Under the pieces are notes generated by a model. It was not told where the DNA came from. It did no database searches and saw only the letters and a program-made list of their open reading frames with translations. From Xiphydria camelus (lineage: Eukaryota; Arthropoda; Insecta; Hymenoptera; Xiphydriidae): 64,000 nucleotides of DNA. This document shows positions 27,693-39,285 of the stretch, one piece after another (position 1 is the first letter of the stretch; each line of letters begins with the position of its first letter). Both the position numbers and the translations under genes were made by a program. The stretch spans positions 21,872,684 through 21,936,683 of the forward strand of contig OY783198.1 of NCBI GenBank assembly GCA_963678675.1, read 5' to 3'.

Positions 27693-30600
27693 ATGGTCTC
27701 GGTGACGGTGAGCATTCTCACGCTGACGTTCATCTCGATAGATCGGTGGTACGCCATCTGCTTCCCGCTGAGGTTTAAGTCGACGACCGGTCGAGCGAAG
27801 ACTGCCATTATTATCATTTGGCTGATCGCCCTTATTTTCGGTAAAAATCATAATAGTTCTTTTTTCATAATTTAACAAACTCGTACACAATAAACAAATA
27901 TGATAAAGCTAATAAAAGACACATCGATGCACTTTTTAGACGGTGAGGATTACAGTAGTTTTTTCCCATGATTTAACAAACTCATGCAGCGTATAAAATA
28001 CTACAAAGATAATTTAAAAAACGTATCGAAAAACTCTTCAGACGTTAACCGATCATTCTCCGTTCATGATTCCAGATATCCCGGATCTCCTCGTCATGCA
28101 GATACAACCCCCGTCGCACCTCCGGGTGGAAACCATCATCTTCACTCAGTGCGCCCCCTCGTGGAGCCAGAAGAGCAAGGCGACCTTCGACATCATCAAG
28201 TTCATCTTCCTCTACACCGGGCCGCTGATCTTCATGAGCGTCGCTTACTGGCAGATCATTCGCGTCCTCTGGCGCAGTGATATTCCCGGACATAATCGTG
28301 AGTAACGGATCATACGTCGTCTTTTGTATTTCTAGGATGCTCGGGAAAAAGAGTACAAGTCAAAAAATGATATTGCTCAGAAAACACCTTTATTTGTTTA
28401 TATTGAAACACAAACTGTTGGAAAAGTGTATAAAATGAAAATAACACTTCTCATAAGAACCGTTAAATGCATTAGCACACAAATATCTCTAGGAAAGTAG
28501 AAGAAAATTGTAGAAGTGTTTTGGTAGGCGACTTGACTTATACTCTTTTTCTCGGGCATCCTAGATTTTTTCCTCGGGTGCTTTTATCAAAAAAAATGTC
28601 GTTTCAACAATTCCGGCAGCCTCCGTTAATTTGGCGAACCCTTGGAGTACCCGCGTCACTTCCACGTGCTCCGCGTCGCGCGAAACGTGATGAATCGTCT
28701 TCCGTCGTCTTTCAGAAATCTAAAAATAATAACAGCCACAGCGCCGTCCTCCCCGGAGAGATGCTCCCATTTTGCGACCGAACGACGATCTGTCAACGTT
28801 ATCGTTCGGACGGGCGGGAAGATCTGCGTGCGACGGCGTGCAATTGTTCGCTCGCGAGGCGTTTTGCGGCGTGCTGCACGTGTCGTGGGACGACAAAGAT
28901 TTATAATCGGGAAATGCGTCACAATGCTCGAGTGCAACAGACGGGTCGAGCGGGTCAGGGAAGATGCATCTTTTGGGATTTCTGCGAATGCGTCGTCGTG
29001 TTTGCTCATCGATATTAGAAGTGATCTTTTGACTCGTCGGAATGGGAAGAAATAGACGATTTATTCGGTTTCGATTCCATAGAGTTTGTATTACTCCGTA
29101 ATTAAAATTAACGCAGTGCGTCGTGCCGATCTTCTCATCGAGAATGCACATTAAGAATTCGAAACGCCGTCGCAGCGCGAGTACAATGGTCGAGTCGGAC
29201 GGAGAGGTAGAGAAAAAGATGCGTCTTCCGGAACGCGTGCAGTTTCTTGAGCACGTCAGAGTCCCCGGTGCTGCAGGAGGTGGACGTTTTGAAAGATGCA
29301 GCTTCCGTTCTACTTGCGGCGTTTCGTGACGAGGAACAATTAGACCTGACGCGAGGACGGGTTAAGGTTCACCTTCGGGTCGAAGCGCTACTTTGTACCG
29401 ACGCTCTTATCGAATACCAGCGCATCTTGAGAATTCGGAATACCGTTATTATTCATCGACAATGAACGAGTGCGTCGAATGGGTCGGAAAGAATATCATA
29501 TCTTCCGACCTGCGATCGAAATCTGTTTTTCGGACACGAATCTAGATGTTGGAGCAACCGGAAGTAAATGTTAAATTCGTGTCGAGGAGAAATTAGAATA
29601 AATTCGAAGGCTAGGTGGAAATTGATTTTTTCAGTCATCCTTACGCCACGATTACGAAGCTCGACTTCCAAGAACGAACCGAGCAGTTCGGAAAGGACGT
29701 ATCCTTCGGGGGTGTTCCGCGAATCCGTTATCGCCTCGTTCGCAGGATAATTGAAATCGATTTTCTCGCTGCGGTCGAAGAGCTGAAACCATGAGTGGGA
29801 AGTAACTGGATGCACATCTTTAGAACTCCTTGCAGCGCTCGCGGTAACTAGGTCTCCCTCGCAACGATCAGAGGCAAAAGTGGGTCAAAGTTGAAGCACC
29901 GCTTTGTACGGGTGTCGTCGTCAGGTGCGATCGCACCCCGAGGATCCGAAATGCGATTGTGGCGTGCGTACAAACCGCGCGCGCGCGCGCGCGCGTATGG
30001 GCGACGTCGAGTGCCGCCGCGTTATGGAATTCTTCTTGCTCCACTTTCGTCATACCGACAGTGTATCGACCGCCGCGCGCGTCGGCTGTATTTAAAATCC
30101 ACACAGACGGTGAGAGACCGGTTGCGCGATCACGAGTTTTGGTAGCGGATTTCGGCTCTCCCCACCACCATCGCGACCCTCCACCAACGTCTCGTCTCCT
30201 CGAAAGAGAATTAATCTCGCCCGACTTCAAACCGGGTCGCGAGAGCTCGTCAAATTACCCCTTGCCACGGGGGTTCGAGGGGACGTATCGAGTCCATTTG
30301 CGGTCGTCCGTCGGACCTCGACTGTGTTTAAATATGTCCCAGTTTCACGATCAAAGGGGGAAAACCGCAACGCGGGCGCCGCTGGTCGAGGGACTCCACC
30401 TATTTCTAGTCGATTGGGGGAGATCGCCCCTTGGTGAGTTACGTCGAGCGGCTCGTATCTCTCGATCGCTTCGCGTATTCTCACGCATGTGTACGTATGT
30501 GACGTCGATTTGCAGGTTTTCTCGAATTTACGATGCGGATGTCTTTCGAGCCTCGATTGGTAATTTACTTTTTTTTTTTTTTTTTCATTGATGTTGAATT

Positions 30601-33600
30601 TTATAATGCCATCAAGCGTTCTTTGAAGTTCTTGCATTTTTCATGGACTGGAGGGGCGTCGAGTAAATTATATAATTTCGGGCCCGTATCTTTCCATCGC
30701 GCTTTTAATTCCTCACGCGTATGCGTGACAAGGGCTGCAGGCGTCGTAAAATTCGCCGCACGCACTTTTGAGCTCACTCGATACGGGACGATAACTGTTA
30801 TATATACCCGCGCGCGATTTGATGCGAAGATTTCAGGCCACCGTTCCCACGCTAAAATTGCGTTCGTGCGATAATACATTACGCGTAGGTACTACTCGCG
30901 CGTTTGCGTGGCTCTGATGTACTTTCTCTCTATGCGCTGCCATTTTTTTCAGCGTCATTCGGACGCAACACGTTAATTGCCCCGCGTTAGAAAACGACGC
31001 CACGACGGTCAACTCGAATTGAAATCTCCGTACTCTTAGAAGTAAATAAATCTACACTGAGAAAAAAAAGTAGTCGTGACAACTATTTTGGACTCAACTG
31101 CTCCAGTTTTGTAATCAATGCCAGTTTTATATAGTTGTCGCAACAATTTTTTCGTTCCGGTAACTAAAAATAGATACGAGAACTATAGAAACTGGCGCTA
31201 ATTACCAAACTTGAGCAGTTGAGTCCAAAATAGTTGTCACAACCACATTTATTTCTTTCGGTGTAACGAAATAAACTGCTTTTTTTTAAAACAACACCTC
31301 TCTATTCTCTTCCACGATATTCTTCCCGTCGAATAATATTGCATCCGCGATTGTCTTCCGTAGGCGCTGAATTATCGACTGCAGCAGCTGCGCCCGGTGG
31401 AAGGCAACCGCAAAACCCATCTACTCCGACGAACAGAGCGTATCACCTCGGTTTAACGTCTCCTATAATGAACGCGTTAAATGTAAATTAATTATCCCGT
31501 CCTCACGCTGTCGTGCCGATCGATACGTTCCATTTATTCGACGAAGCGTTACACGGATGACGCCTGACCCGCCCGAAGAAACGCCTGTCGATTTCATTCG
31601 CTTGTTCGTAAGTTCCTTTTCCGTTCCTATATTGCAGTATCGACGCGGGGCTATCAAATGAACGGAATTCCGGCGACGGCGACCGGCAATCCCGAGGGTC
31701 AGCTGAGGTCGCGAAGAAAGGCCGCGAAGATGTTGGTGGCGGTGGTGCTGATGTTCGCCATCTGCTACTTGCCGGTGCAGCTGTTCGCCGTCCTCAGGTA
31801 GGTGTAACGCGCTCCTCTTCGTCCTCGTGAAACGCGATTCCCCGGCGCGACGGCTTTCCTCTAATTTGCCCGCCTTTTTTTCCTGCAACTAGCTTATCTA
31901 TAACGACACGAAGTTAAGCTCCGGAAAGTTAGCTCGAAATTAGTAAAGTTGGAATCCCATTGGACTCCGTTTCGCGCCGCGACTGCAGAGCGAGCCGATG
32001 CAGTTTACGATTAAAAGCAACGAACCGTGCGGCGCGACGCGTTCGCAGAAATTTATGCGGTGCGAGTCTCCCAGCTCTGTAACGAAGCTGAAGATGTTCG
32101 TCGTCGTGTCGGATCAGAAATCGGCGATGAGAAGAAATAGAGTAAATTAAAATGTCGAACACGCTATTTTTTTTTGCTATTTCAGGCACACAGTCGAGCT
32201 GCCGGCCAACAAAGTGGTTAACATCATGCACCTCCTCGCCCATTGGCTCTGCTACGCCAATAGCGCTATCAACCCGCTGATATACAACTTTATGAGCGGT
32301 AAATATCAGTCGCGCTAGTGCATACTCCTCGGCGATAGAATCGGGCAGAGCGTACGATCGATCAGCCTTTCTGTCTTCGTCGATTTATACTCAGAGGGGT
32401 GATTCATCGTCACCTGAATCTAATGAAGAATATCCTTCATTCGAAAAAAATTCAATACTAATGATCCCGCATAATTAACCCGAGTGAGTTATCTCGAGAC
32501 AATTTCCCTCGCCGTTCAATTCGCAAATTTGTAGCGCGAAGTTTGCCCGCTTCTGTCGTCGAAACAACGTTGAGACGCTAACGTTTCATTTTCGATTCTA
32601 CCGATGGTTTTTCGCGCGCCACTTTTCCCGCGAAGCTGAAGCGATTAAATAACGATCGCGAATACTGCCACGAATGCATTACTATTCTTTCTCCATCGAG
32701 TATTAAAAAATAGGGTCATTTTTTGCAAAACAAGGACGCGGATAATCGTTGACTAATCTAGTTCGATTTTTCCTCGAGCGTATCCTCGGAAAAGAAGCAC
32801 TCCGGGGGCAACGAAGAACTCCCCGAATTGATCGGAGTGAGTTTTTGTCGGGTTTTATCCGAAAATTAACGAGAGACTCCCTCGAGAGAGATTCGCTGTC
32901 GCTTGAAAAATAATGCCACTTTATCGCACGCTTCTTTCTCGTCCGATCGTTTTTTCGCACCTCTTAATATGACGGATCGATGATCCGGTTTGTTTTGTCG
33001 CGCAATCGACGCGCGTCTGTGATAACGAGAAATTAATGAAGGGGATAAAATAGTTTTTTAATTCCACTAACGGGCGACTCGATTCTGCCTGATATTTATA
33101 ATGAGGATTCAACTCACTGTATCTTGAAAAGAAAATTTTCTATTTCGTCTATCGCAAATTTTAATTCCGTTATATCATTTACACCCTTTATATACATCCC
33201 CGGTATTTGTCTCGCAGATAAGCCGAGTATATTTTTATGGAAGAAATTGCGTTTTATGTGGAACTTTTAATTTCTCCGATACCCTTATACAGAGAGTTTC
33301 TCACGTGTGTAATACTCGTCATATATTATACTTAACCACATCACTACTGAAAGCAATTCGCGAGATTTTGCCACGCGCTCAAAACGAGTTTACGGAAATC
33401 GCCGTGCCGTTCTATTTGACAACCGCGAAATAAATTTCCGCGTTATAAATCTCCCGCTATAATCCGTCACACTATTTCTCCCCGCGGAATTTTATCCGGG
33501 GAATAAATTTCGTATATCCGGAAGATGGACCGACCGATCCCCCATTATTTCCCAACCGTAGCAACGAGAATTCTAATTTATCCCGAACGGCGATTGGATC

Positions 33601-35795
33601 GCGGGCGCTTGGTTTCATAAACTTGAAAATGAAAAATCGTTCCGCTTAGAGTAGCGTCGTCCTAGCGATTGGACCACCTCGAATCCCCTTCCGCGAAGCG
33701 TATACATACACCGAACCCCATCCGGATTCCCCGTGGGACCTCCTTCTTAAAATATGTTCACTCGGATATCCGTAAAAGGGTATCGAGCGAGGCCATGCGA
33801 TGAAACGCGATCGTTTTAAAGCTCGCCGATGCTATTATCGTCCTTCGCCTGGCATACGATCCATCCTGTATCCTTGTATACGACGTTATATTAACCCTGC
33901 AATGGCAGACCCAATATGAGGGAGTCACCTATGGCACATGCGTAGCCGTAAAGACAGGGGCCATCTAAGGACCCGAAAGACTCACACGTACCACATTGCA
34001 GGGTTAAGTATTCCTAAAAAGATAGAACCTCGGTGAATTTTCGGAGGTACCTCGTTTCGGGCCTCTTCTCGAAAACGACCTCATTCGCGTAGAGCCTCCC
34101 ACGGATGCTCTAATTCTCCGAACATCCGCAAGTGTTATACCTATACCAGTTCGTAATAGCCGCGCGTTTTATCTCTATCAGCCGGCCTCGCCTCGGCTAA
34201 CCTATAATTTCTCATGTTCTGCTGACCATTTATAGCGGCCCGCTAAGCGCTATGAATAGTGCCAAACCCCGTTGTTGATTCGTAATGTCATCGCTGCAGT
34301 GCGTGCCTGTCTATTATCCCCGAGTCGATATCTCATCTGCCATTTTGATGGGGTGCAGCGTCGCCTGCTGAGGGTTTGAATCACGCGACACGAATGAGAG
34401 GTGGCCTTTTTAGTTTCGTTACTATTATTAATCGCGAGAAAAAAATTATACGGAAGCGACGTTTATCAGTTTTCCGTTCGTGACGGGTTATATTACGTAT
34501 TTGGATAAAAGAATGCATAGATGATAGTATATAGATGTTAGTTTCCAGTCGGATGGAAAGCAGCCGCGTCGCGGCTGGCCGCACTTTTACTGTTATCACT
34601 GCCGCGCCGAGGCCGACCGTTATCTCTATTCGCGCTACTGTCCCATTCCTCGCGACCGTTACTACTGCCACTGTACGGCCATCGTAGCCAGGCTCTATCG
34701 CGGCTATTACTACTGTTTCCGCGACGCTCCGAGGGGGAACGTAAACTTTTTAAATTCCACTAACGACATTACGACGACCCGTTTACGCGAGGTGTGACGT
34801 CGTTACAGCTTGAACCCACGCACGTATGTAGTTCTACCACGCGTATCCGCGTCTTCCCGGTCCATGAAATAAACGTAACGACGCTGTCCAAGATATCGCA
34901 CCTCTGGGAGCGCCACCGTGAAAATTGTGTCACGGGCGAGCGGCGAGAGGAGAAGCTCTCAAATAATTCAAGCGCTTCGCGTCTCGATCGTTATTTCTTA
35001 CGCAAAGTGCTCGATCGAATCGCACGTAATTCGCTAAGACTTGATGATTATTCGTTTAGAAAATTTTTCATCGACGAATCCAACATTGGCAAAGATATTT
35101 TACGCGTCAACGAGGAAGACTACAACATATTGCAATTATTAATTGTATATTACAGATCATACCGGTGGAAAGAATAGAGCTTTCCACCGCGACTAAAAAT
35201 TTGGTACAGATTCGTGCTAAACGATAACTAATAAAACCAGCATAATGAGTGAAACGTCCCCGCATGTACATTTAGGTATTCCAATTATTCGTACAATCGG
35301 CACATTTTCCGATCATACCGAGAGCTTTCACGGAAGCGCTGCGCGTAAATCCGTCAGACGGGCTCCTCGCGAATATCATCGACGTCATGTCTGCGTATAT
35401 TTCCAGTCGTGTGACGCAATGTGGTTCTTCCCCCTTTTTTTCGCGGTACACATCCACCCTGTTATCACTCCGCCTCCCAACCCTTCGTCAGCCTCTCTTC
35501 CGAACGTCATATCACGTTTCGGGAATCCGTGGGAGGACCGCGACGAACGAGCCTCCTACGCGCCGCGCGCGTGTGCGTGACGGCGAGCGAGCGAAAGGGA
35601 AGTCCGACGAGACCCGCTGATCGACGCTGGAACTCTGATTGGTTTGCAGGTAAGTTCCGGCAGGAGTTCAGGCGCGCCTTCCTGGACTGCAACCCGTCGA
35701 ACGACGGCATGGGAGGACGAAGCCCGACGGTGCCCAGCAGCTATCGTCTCGCGGCGAACGGCTATCGCTTGGCCCAGAATCGCCGCGACCTTTGA
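27693..35795 (+). CDS. Allatotropin/orexin-type neuropeptide receptor, 3' part, proximal C-terminal exon
   Basis: This is a rhodopsin-family GPCR of the plasma membrane, in the insect allatotropin receptor group related to vertebrate orexin receptors. Exons are 27693-27840 (TM3-TM4), 28076-28297 (extracellular loop 2, TM5), 31638-31797 (third intracellular loop, TM6), 32186-32298 (TM7) and terminal 35650-35795. All junctions are GT/AG and in phase, giving 262 aa before TGA. Diagnostic features are DRW in place of DRY after TM3, WRSDIPGHN at the end of TM5, CYLP in TM6 and NPLIY in TM7. A cysteine in the tail (FLDCN) could be palmitoylated. The N-terminus, TM1 and TM2 are missing and must lie upstream. 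Introns range from 235 to 3351 bp. Assignment to the allatotropin group rests on remembered family motifs. Membership of the DRW clade is firmer than the exact ligand. Confidence 0.88.
28331..28565. mobile_element. MITE-like element in a receptor intron
   Basis: It carries terminal inverted repeats of about 32 bases with few mismatches. TCTAGGATGCTCGGGAAAAA starts at 28331, and the reverse complement of the right end reads TCTAGGATGCCCGAGAAAAA. The roughly 170-bp AT-rich middle has no ORF. The target duplication is uncertain. It lies just after the exon that ends at 28297. Confidence 0.75.
29976..29995. repeat. (CG)n microsatellite
   Basis: About ten CG units within the third visible receptor intron. 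The survival of so many CpG dinucleotides suggests little CpG loss in this genome. Confidence 0.85.
31053..31265. mobile_element. Mariner-like MITE in a receptor intron
   Basis: The arms 31053-about 31140 and about 31180-31265 are long inverted repeats. The shared inner block GACAACTATTTTGGACTCAA occurs at 31078 and, inverted, near 31220. The ends read TACACTGAGAAA and TTTCGGTGTA, consistent with a TA target duplication around CACTGAGAAA-type termini. No transposase is present. It ends about 370 bp before the exon at 31638. Confidence 0.75.
33891..34007. mobile_element. piggyBac-type MITE with TTAA target sites
   Basis: TTAACCCTGCAATG at 33891-33904 and its exact reverse complement at 33994-34007 enclose about 90 bases. 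TTAA target duplication followed by CCC-starting inverted repeats is the hallmark of the piggyBac superfamily. The element is only 117 bp including both TTAA sites, so it is non-autonomous. It sits in the intron between TM7 and the C-terminal exons of the receptor. Confidence 0.8.
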
Positions 35796-35962
35796 CCCTC
35801 GGTGAAGCGGGTCACCTGGGCGAAAGGCTCGCCGAGCACAGCGTCGAGGGTGGAAATGAGCGAGACTAATCTCGGCGGGACGAGAACGCTTTCGGAGAGG
35901 GACTACCACCGGAGAACGGGCTACAGCTACAGGTCGTACTTCTAGAGGGGAGAGATTCGGGT

Positions 35963-35982
35963 AGAGAGAGAGAGAGAGAGAG
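35963..35982. repeat. (AG)n microsatellite after the proximal terminal exon
   Basis: Ten AG units followed by GGTCG. A second AG run with GGTGTCG after it occurs at 36326-36347, in line with the local duplication described below. Confidence 0.85.
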
Positions 35983-36370
35983 GGTCGGTAGCCCGGTGCG
36001 TGTCGAAGAGAATGATAAACATTCCCCGGCGCGAAATCAGTGTCCGCGTGTCGTCGTGCAGCCGCGCCACGGTGAGATGCTGGGATTTCTAATGGTATTT
36101 TTAACGAAGACACGATCCGAGGTGAGCTGTTGTCGCTGGGTACGTTACGCTTGTACAGGTTTCCGTATCTACCGTTCGTCGTTCGGCTCGAAATCTCCGA
36201 GTCTTTGTAAAGAATCAATAGATTACCTAGATGTATCATCCTGATGATCGACGATTGACGCTATCGCAAGCGGCTACCGTTCGCATTGAAATAACTACGA
36301 AGTGTGAAGCTCGACGACACACCCAAGAGAGAGAGAGAGAGAGAGAGGGTGTCGAAACACCCCGTTCAGG

Positions 36371-36900
36371 ATGGAGACGACCGAAGCTACCGTCCGGTTA
36401 ACCGAGAGGACTTTCGGAGCAAAGTTACCAGCGCGGAACGTGTTACAGTCGCAGATGGCGAACGGCTACGGGATCCGCTTTGAATCGTCGCGACCTTTGA
36501 CCAACTGTATAAAGCGGATTACCCGGACGGACCTAGGTTCGAAACCGCGGAGTGGATTAGTTTTTTTTAAATCGCTGTAATCCTTGACCTTCTGTAAGAT
36601 GGATCAGTCGCGCGAAGGTGTTTCCGTGAACTCCGTCCGGGGTAAATAGAGGCGAGATTGATCTCGGCTGGATCAGAGGGTCTCGGGGGACGAATTGCTA
36701 TCGTCGCTGATCGTATTACTACATTTCCACGTCGACACTTCTATCGTACATACGATTCCATACGAAACGATCCTCGTTTGACTCGAAATCGTCGTGAACC
36801 TTAACTTTCCGTAAAGAGGATCGACGCCGAGTGAAGGAGTCGCTGATAACTTCGACTGGGGATGAGCGCGAGCGAGACGCGAAGAACTTCGCGGTGCGAA
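36371..36900 (+). pseudogene. Decayed copies of the proximal receptor terminal exon
   Basis: The end of the coding part of 35650-35795 and its 3' flank recur three times. The anchor AATCGCCGCGACCTTTGACC (35778) reappears at 36483 with 1 mismatch, and at 36570 and 36787 with about 5 each. In the 36570 copy the match continues 73-77 bases further on to the segment around ATCTCGGCGGGA. The first copy also keeps GCGAACGGCTA upstream. None retains the splice acceptor plus GKFR-coding start, so they look non-functional. They may still be transcribed as 3' UTR. Confidence 0.6.
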
Positions 36901-39049
36901 GATGACGGGTCGGATTTCTCAGCCGAGGGAAGACGATCCGATAGATAGTCGCGTCGTTCGGCTCGTGGAAGAGAAGTTAATAGCCGCTGACGCGAAAAAC
37001 CTCTACTCTGACTCGTCGCGAGTACGGGAGAGGATGCAGGTATTTTTAATAAAAGCGTAACTGAGATGACTTTCCGAAAGACGCCATCGTCGTCGTCGAG
37101 CGGATCGCATGGTACACAGGTCGGTATTTCTAAATATCTCGACGTGTACGGATACCGTCGAATACACTTTCCCGCGGAGATCGTATCGCTGCGGGTGTAA
37201 ATTACATTCGAACGATAAATTCGCTCGCGTAAAACAACCCTGAAGAAACACGACGCACGGAGCCATTGATCTCGCGACTGATTCGGAATTTTCCATGCCC
37301 TTGCGCGCGTTCCCGACCACCGATCGGGTACGAAATATTTTGAAAGGAGACTCAAAACCGTCTCCGGTATATTTGGCACGACCCGAAAACGATAAAAGCG
37401 GAGTTATGCCGATTGTATTTCCAGCGTTTCGCACGTATACACACCCCGCCCATTCGGGGCACGAGCGGTCGCAATAAATTGCTCGTTTGAAATCCAGCGG
37501 ACCAGAGACCATTCGTCCGAAGCGTTCTCCCCGCGTGCGGGAGCAGTTTAACCGAAGCAATTAGCGCGGAATTAATCGATCGCGAGCTCCGAGATAAATG
37601 TCGAACTTTTTTACGACTCGTCGAATCTATTTCGATTCAATGTTTTTTTCTACGATCGCATCGCTCGCGTGAAGCGAATTTAAATCGAATCTCTGTTCGC
37701 GTACGAATTATAAAAAGCGATCAGTGCGTTGCGAATGCGCTGCATAAATTTCGCCGAGGTCAACGACCGCGCGAGGGTTGCGGAACTGACTTTTATTTCT
37801 AGACCGAGGAAAGAAATTGCCTTTGACGGATGCTATTCGAAGAAAGTTTACCTCGAATCCGAGAAATGTTTGTCACTGCGCACGAAATAAAAAATAATCC
37901 ACCTATGCATAATTTGTTTTCTATCGCAATTAGCAGCCACGGACTGCAGCTTTCCGAGGGTATCATGTTACTGAACGACGAAAGGCGAAAAATGTACCGT
38001 ATAGACTATAACGATATGTAGTATTCCAAACGTAATTCTAATTTTGTACAGAATTATTGGGGAAGTAATACGCTAAGGTGAACGAGAGTATTAATGATAA
38101 GCGTCGGCTCAAGCTCACGTTTATACGCGGATCTCTTTTATTAAAGAGAATTTAGAGACGTTAGACGGCGTTGCGAGCCGTGGCGAAGCCACGCTTCGCA
38201 TAGTGATAAATAATTCCTTCGCAAAGATCTCTTCCCCTTTTCTCCAACTCCTCCCCCGGCCTAATTCGCATTCGCAGATGCGCATATAGCGCGTGAATTG
38301 AGAATAATAAAAGTATGGAGCGAAGTGCCATTCGGTATACTAAGAAAAAACGAGATAACGGGGGATCGTCGGGTTTACTTGTATTTTATTACAGGTATTT
38401 TTATCGCCCCTCTGCTACGAGAACGCTACAATACCATGTTATTCGATATTCGATGTAGTATACATGTATGAATGTTGTAAAAAATTGATATTTCAACGAA
38501 TAAACGCTATTTCGACATTACGGCGAGTTTACTGTCGCGAGAACCGAAATATCGACGATTTTACGGGGATAAAGCATTCGTTATCGTGTGTAATCTCGCT
38601 GATATTTCACGTTCTGTGAGACTATTAAGTTCCCCCAACTCCGGCCTGGACTTTTCCACGACCCGTACTATCCCCTGACGATTTCAGGATTTCCAGAGCT
38701 CCCCAACTGCTAGACACCGCGGTAATTCGTAGAAATGTCTCATTAGAGTCGGCCCAAGGGTATTAGGATCGCAAGCGGTGGAGGCTGGGGACCAACTCAA
38801 AAGTGGACCATTCCCCAAACTGCCTTATTTATACGAAATACCCGAGGTATCGCGGAGCTGCAAAAAATTTGCGTCGGTAAATTCGAGCAAGCTCGAGTAG
38901 TTTGAAAATTGCTCGATGCGCCTGAGTGCGGTATAATTTCAAGTTTCAGTGGGACTTCCTAAGTTTTACCATCCTTATTTATACCGTCGAATAAAACTAA
39001 GTTCGATAACCGCATTAGTCTTCAATTTCCCGTATCCTTTATGTTGCAG

Positions 39050-39285
39050 GGAAGTTCCGGAGGGAATTTAAACGTACTTTCTGTTATACCAGAAACAACG
39101 GTTCTCGGGGAGGAGGAGCGTACAAGAGAGTAGGAACTTCCAGTCCTGCCGGGCCGCGTTCGCAGGTCAATAATACCAGATCTCATCAAACTACGACCTA
39201 TAACAATAATAATGTACAACAAAGCACGGAAGTCATTCCTCTGAGCGCGGTGACCATCCCCCAGTTGGGCGAGAAACGCGAATGA
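39050..39285 (+). CDS. Alternative distal C-terminal exon of the allatotropin-type receptor
   Basis: The acceptor TTGCAG precedes 39050, and the exon joins in phase to the donor at 32298. It opens with GKFRREFKRTF, homologous to GKFRQEFRRAF of the proximal exon at 35650, and then diverges completely. The tail is 78 aa, against 48 for the proximal exon, with a cysteine (FCYTR), a glycine/arginine patch, a run of asparagines and the end QLGEKRE before TGA. With this exon the visible receptor part is 292 aa. The two last exons cannot both be read through, since each has its own stop, so they define two receptor forms. The distal tail resembles what I remember of insect allatotropin receptors more closely, so it may be the main form. 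The lower confidence reflects the lack of transcript evidence. Confidence 0.8.

Noticed and set aside
29959..30591. 210-aa + strand ORF
   Set aside because: It begins in a CG microsatellite, runs through receptor intron DNA and encodes no recognisable protein.
34794..35177. 127-aa + strand ORF in the receptor intron
   Set aside because: It looks plausible in composition but has no recognisable domain, start context or partner exons. I cannot support it.
35556..36239. 227-aa - strand ORF
   Set aside because: It is antisense to the proximal receptor terminal exon and its 3' flank, a shadow of GC-rich coding DNA.
36530..36550. TTCGAAA loop resembling a tRNA T-arm
   Set aside because: The flanking bases do not pair and no acceptor or anticodon arm is present.
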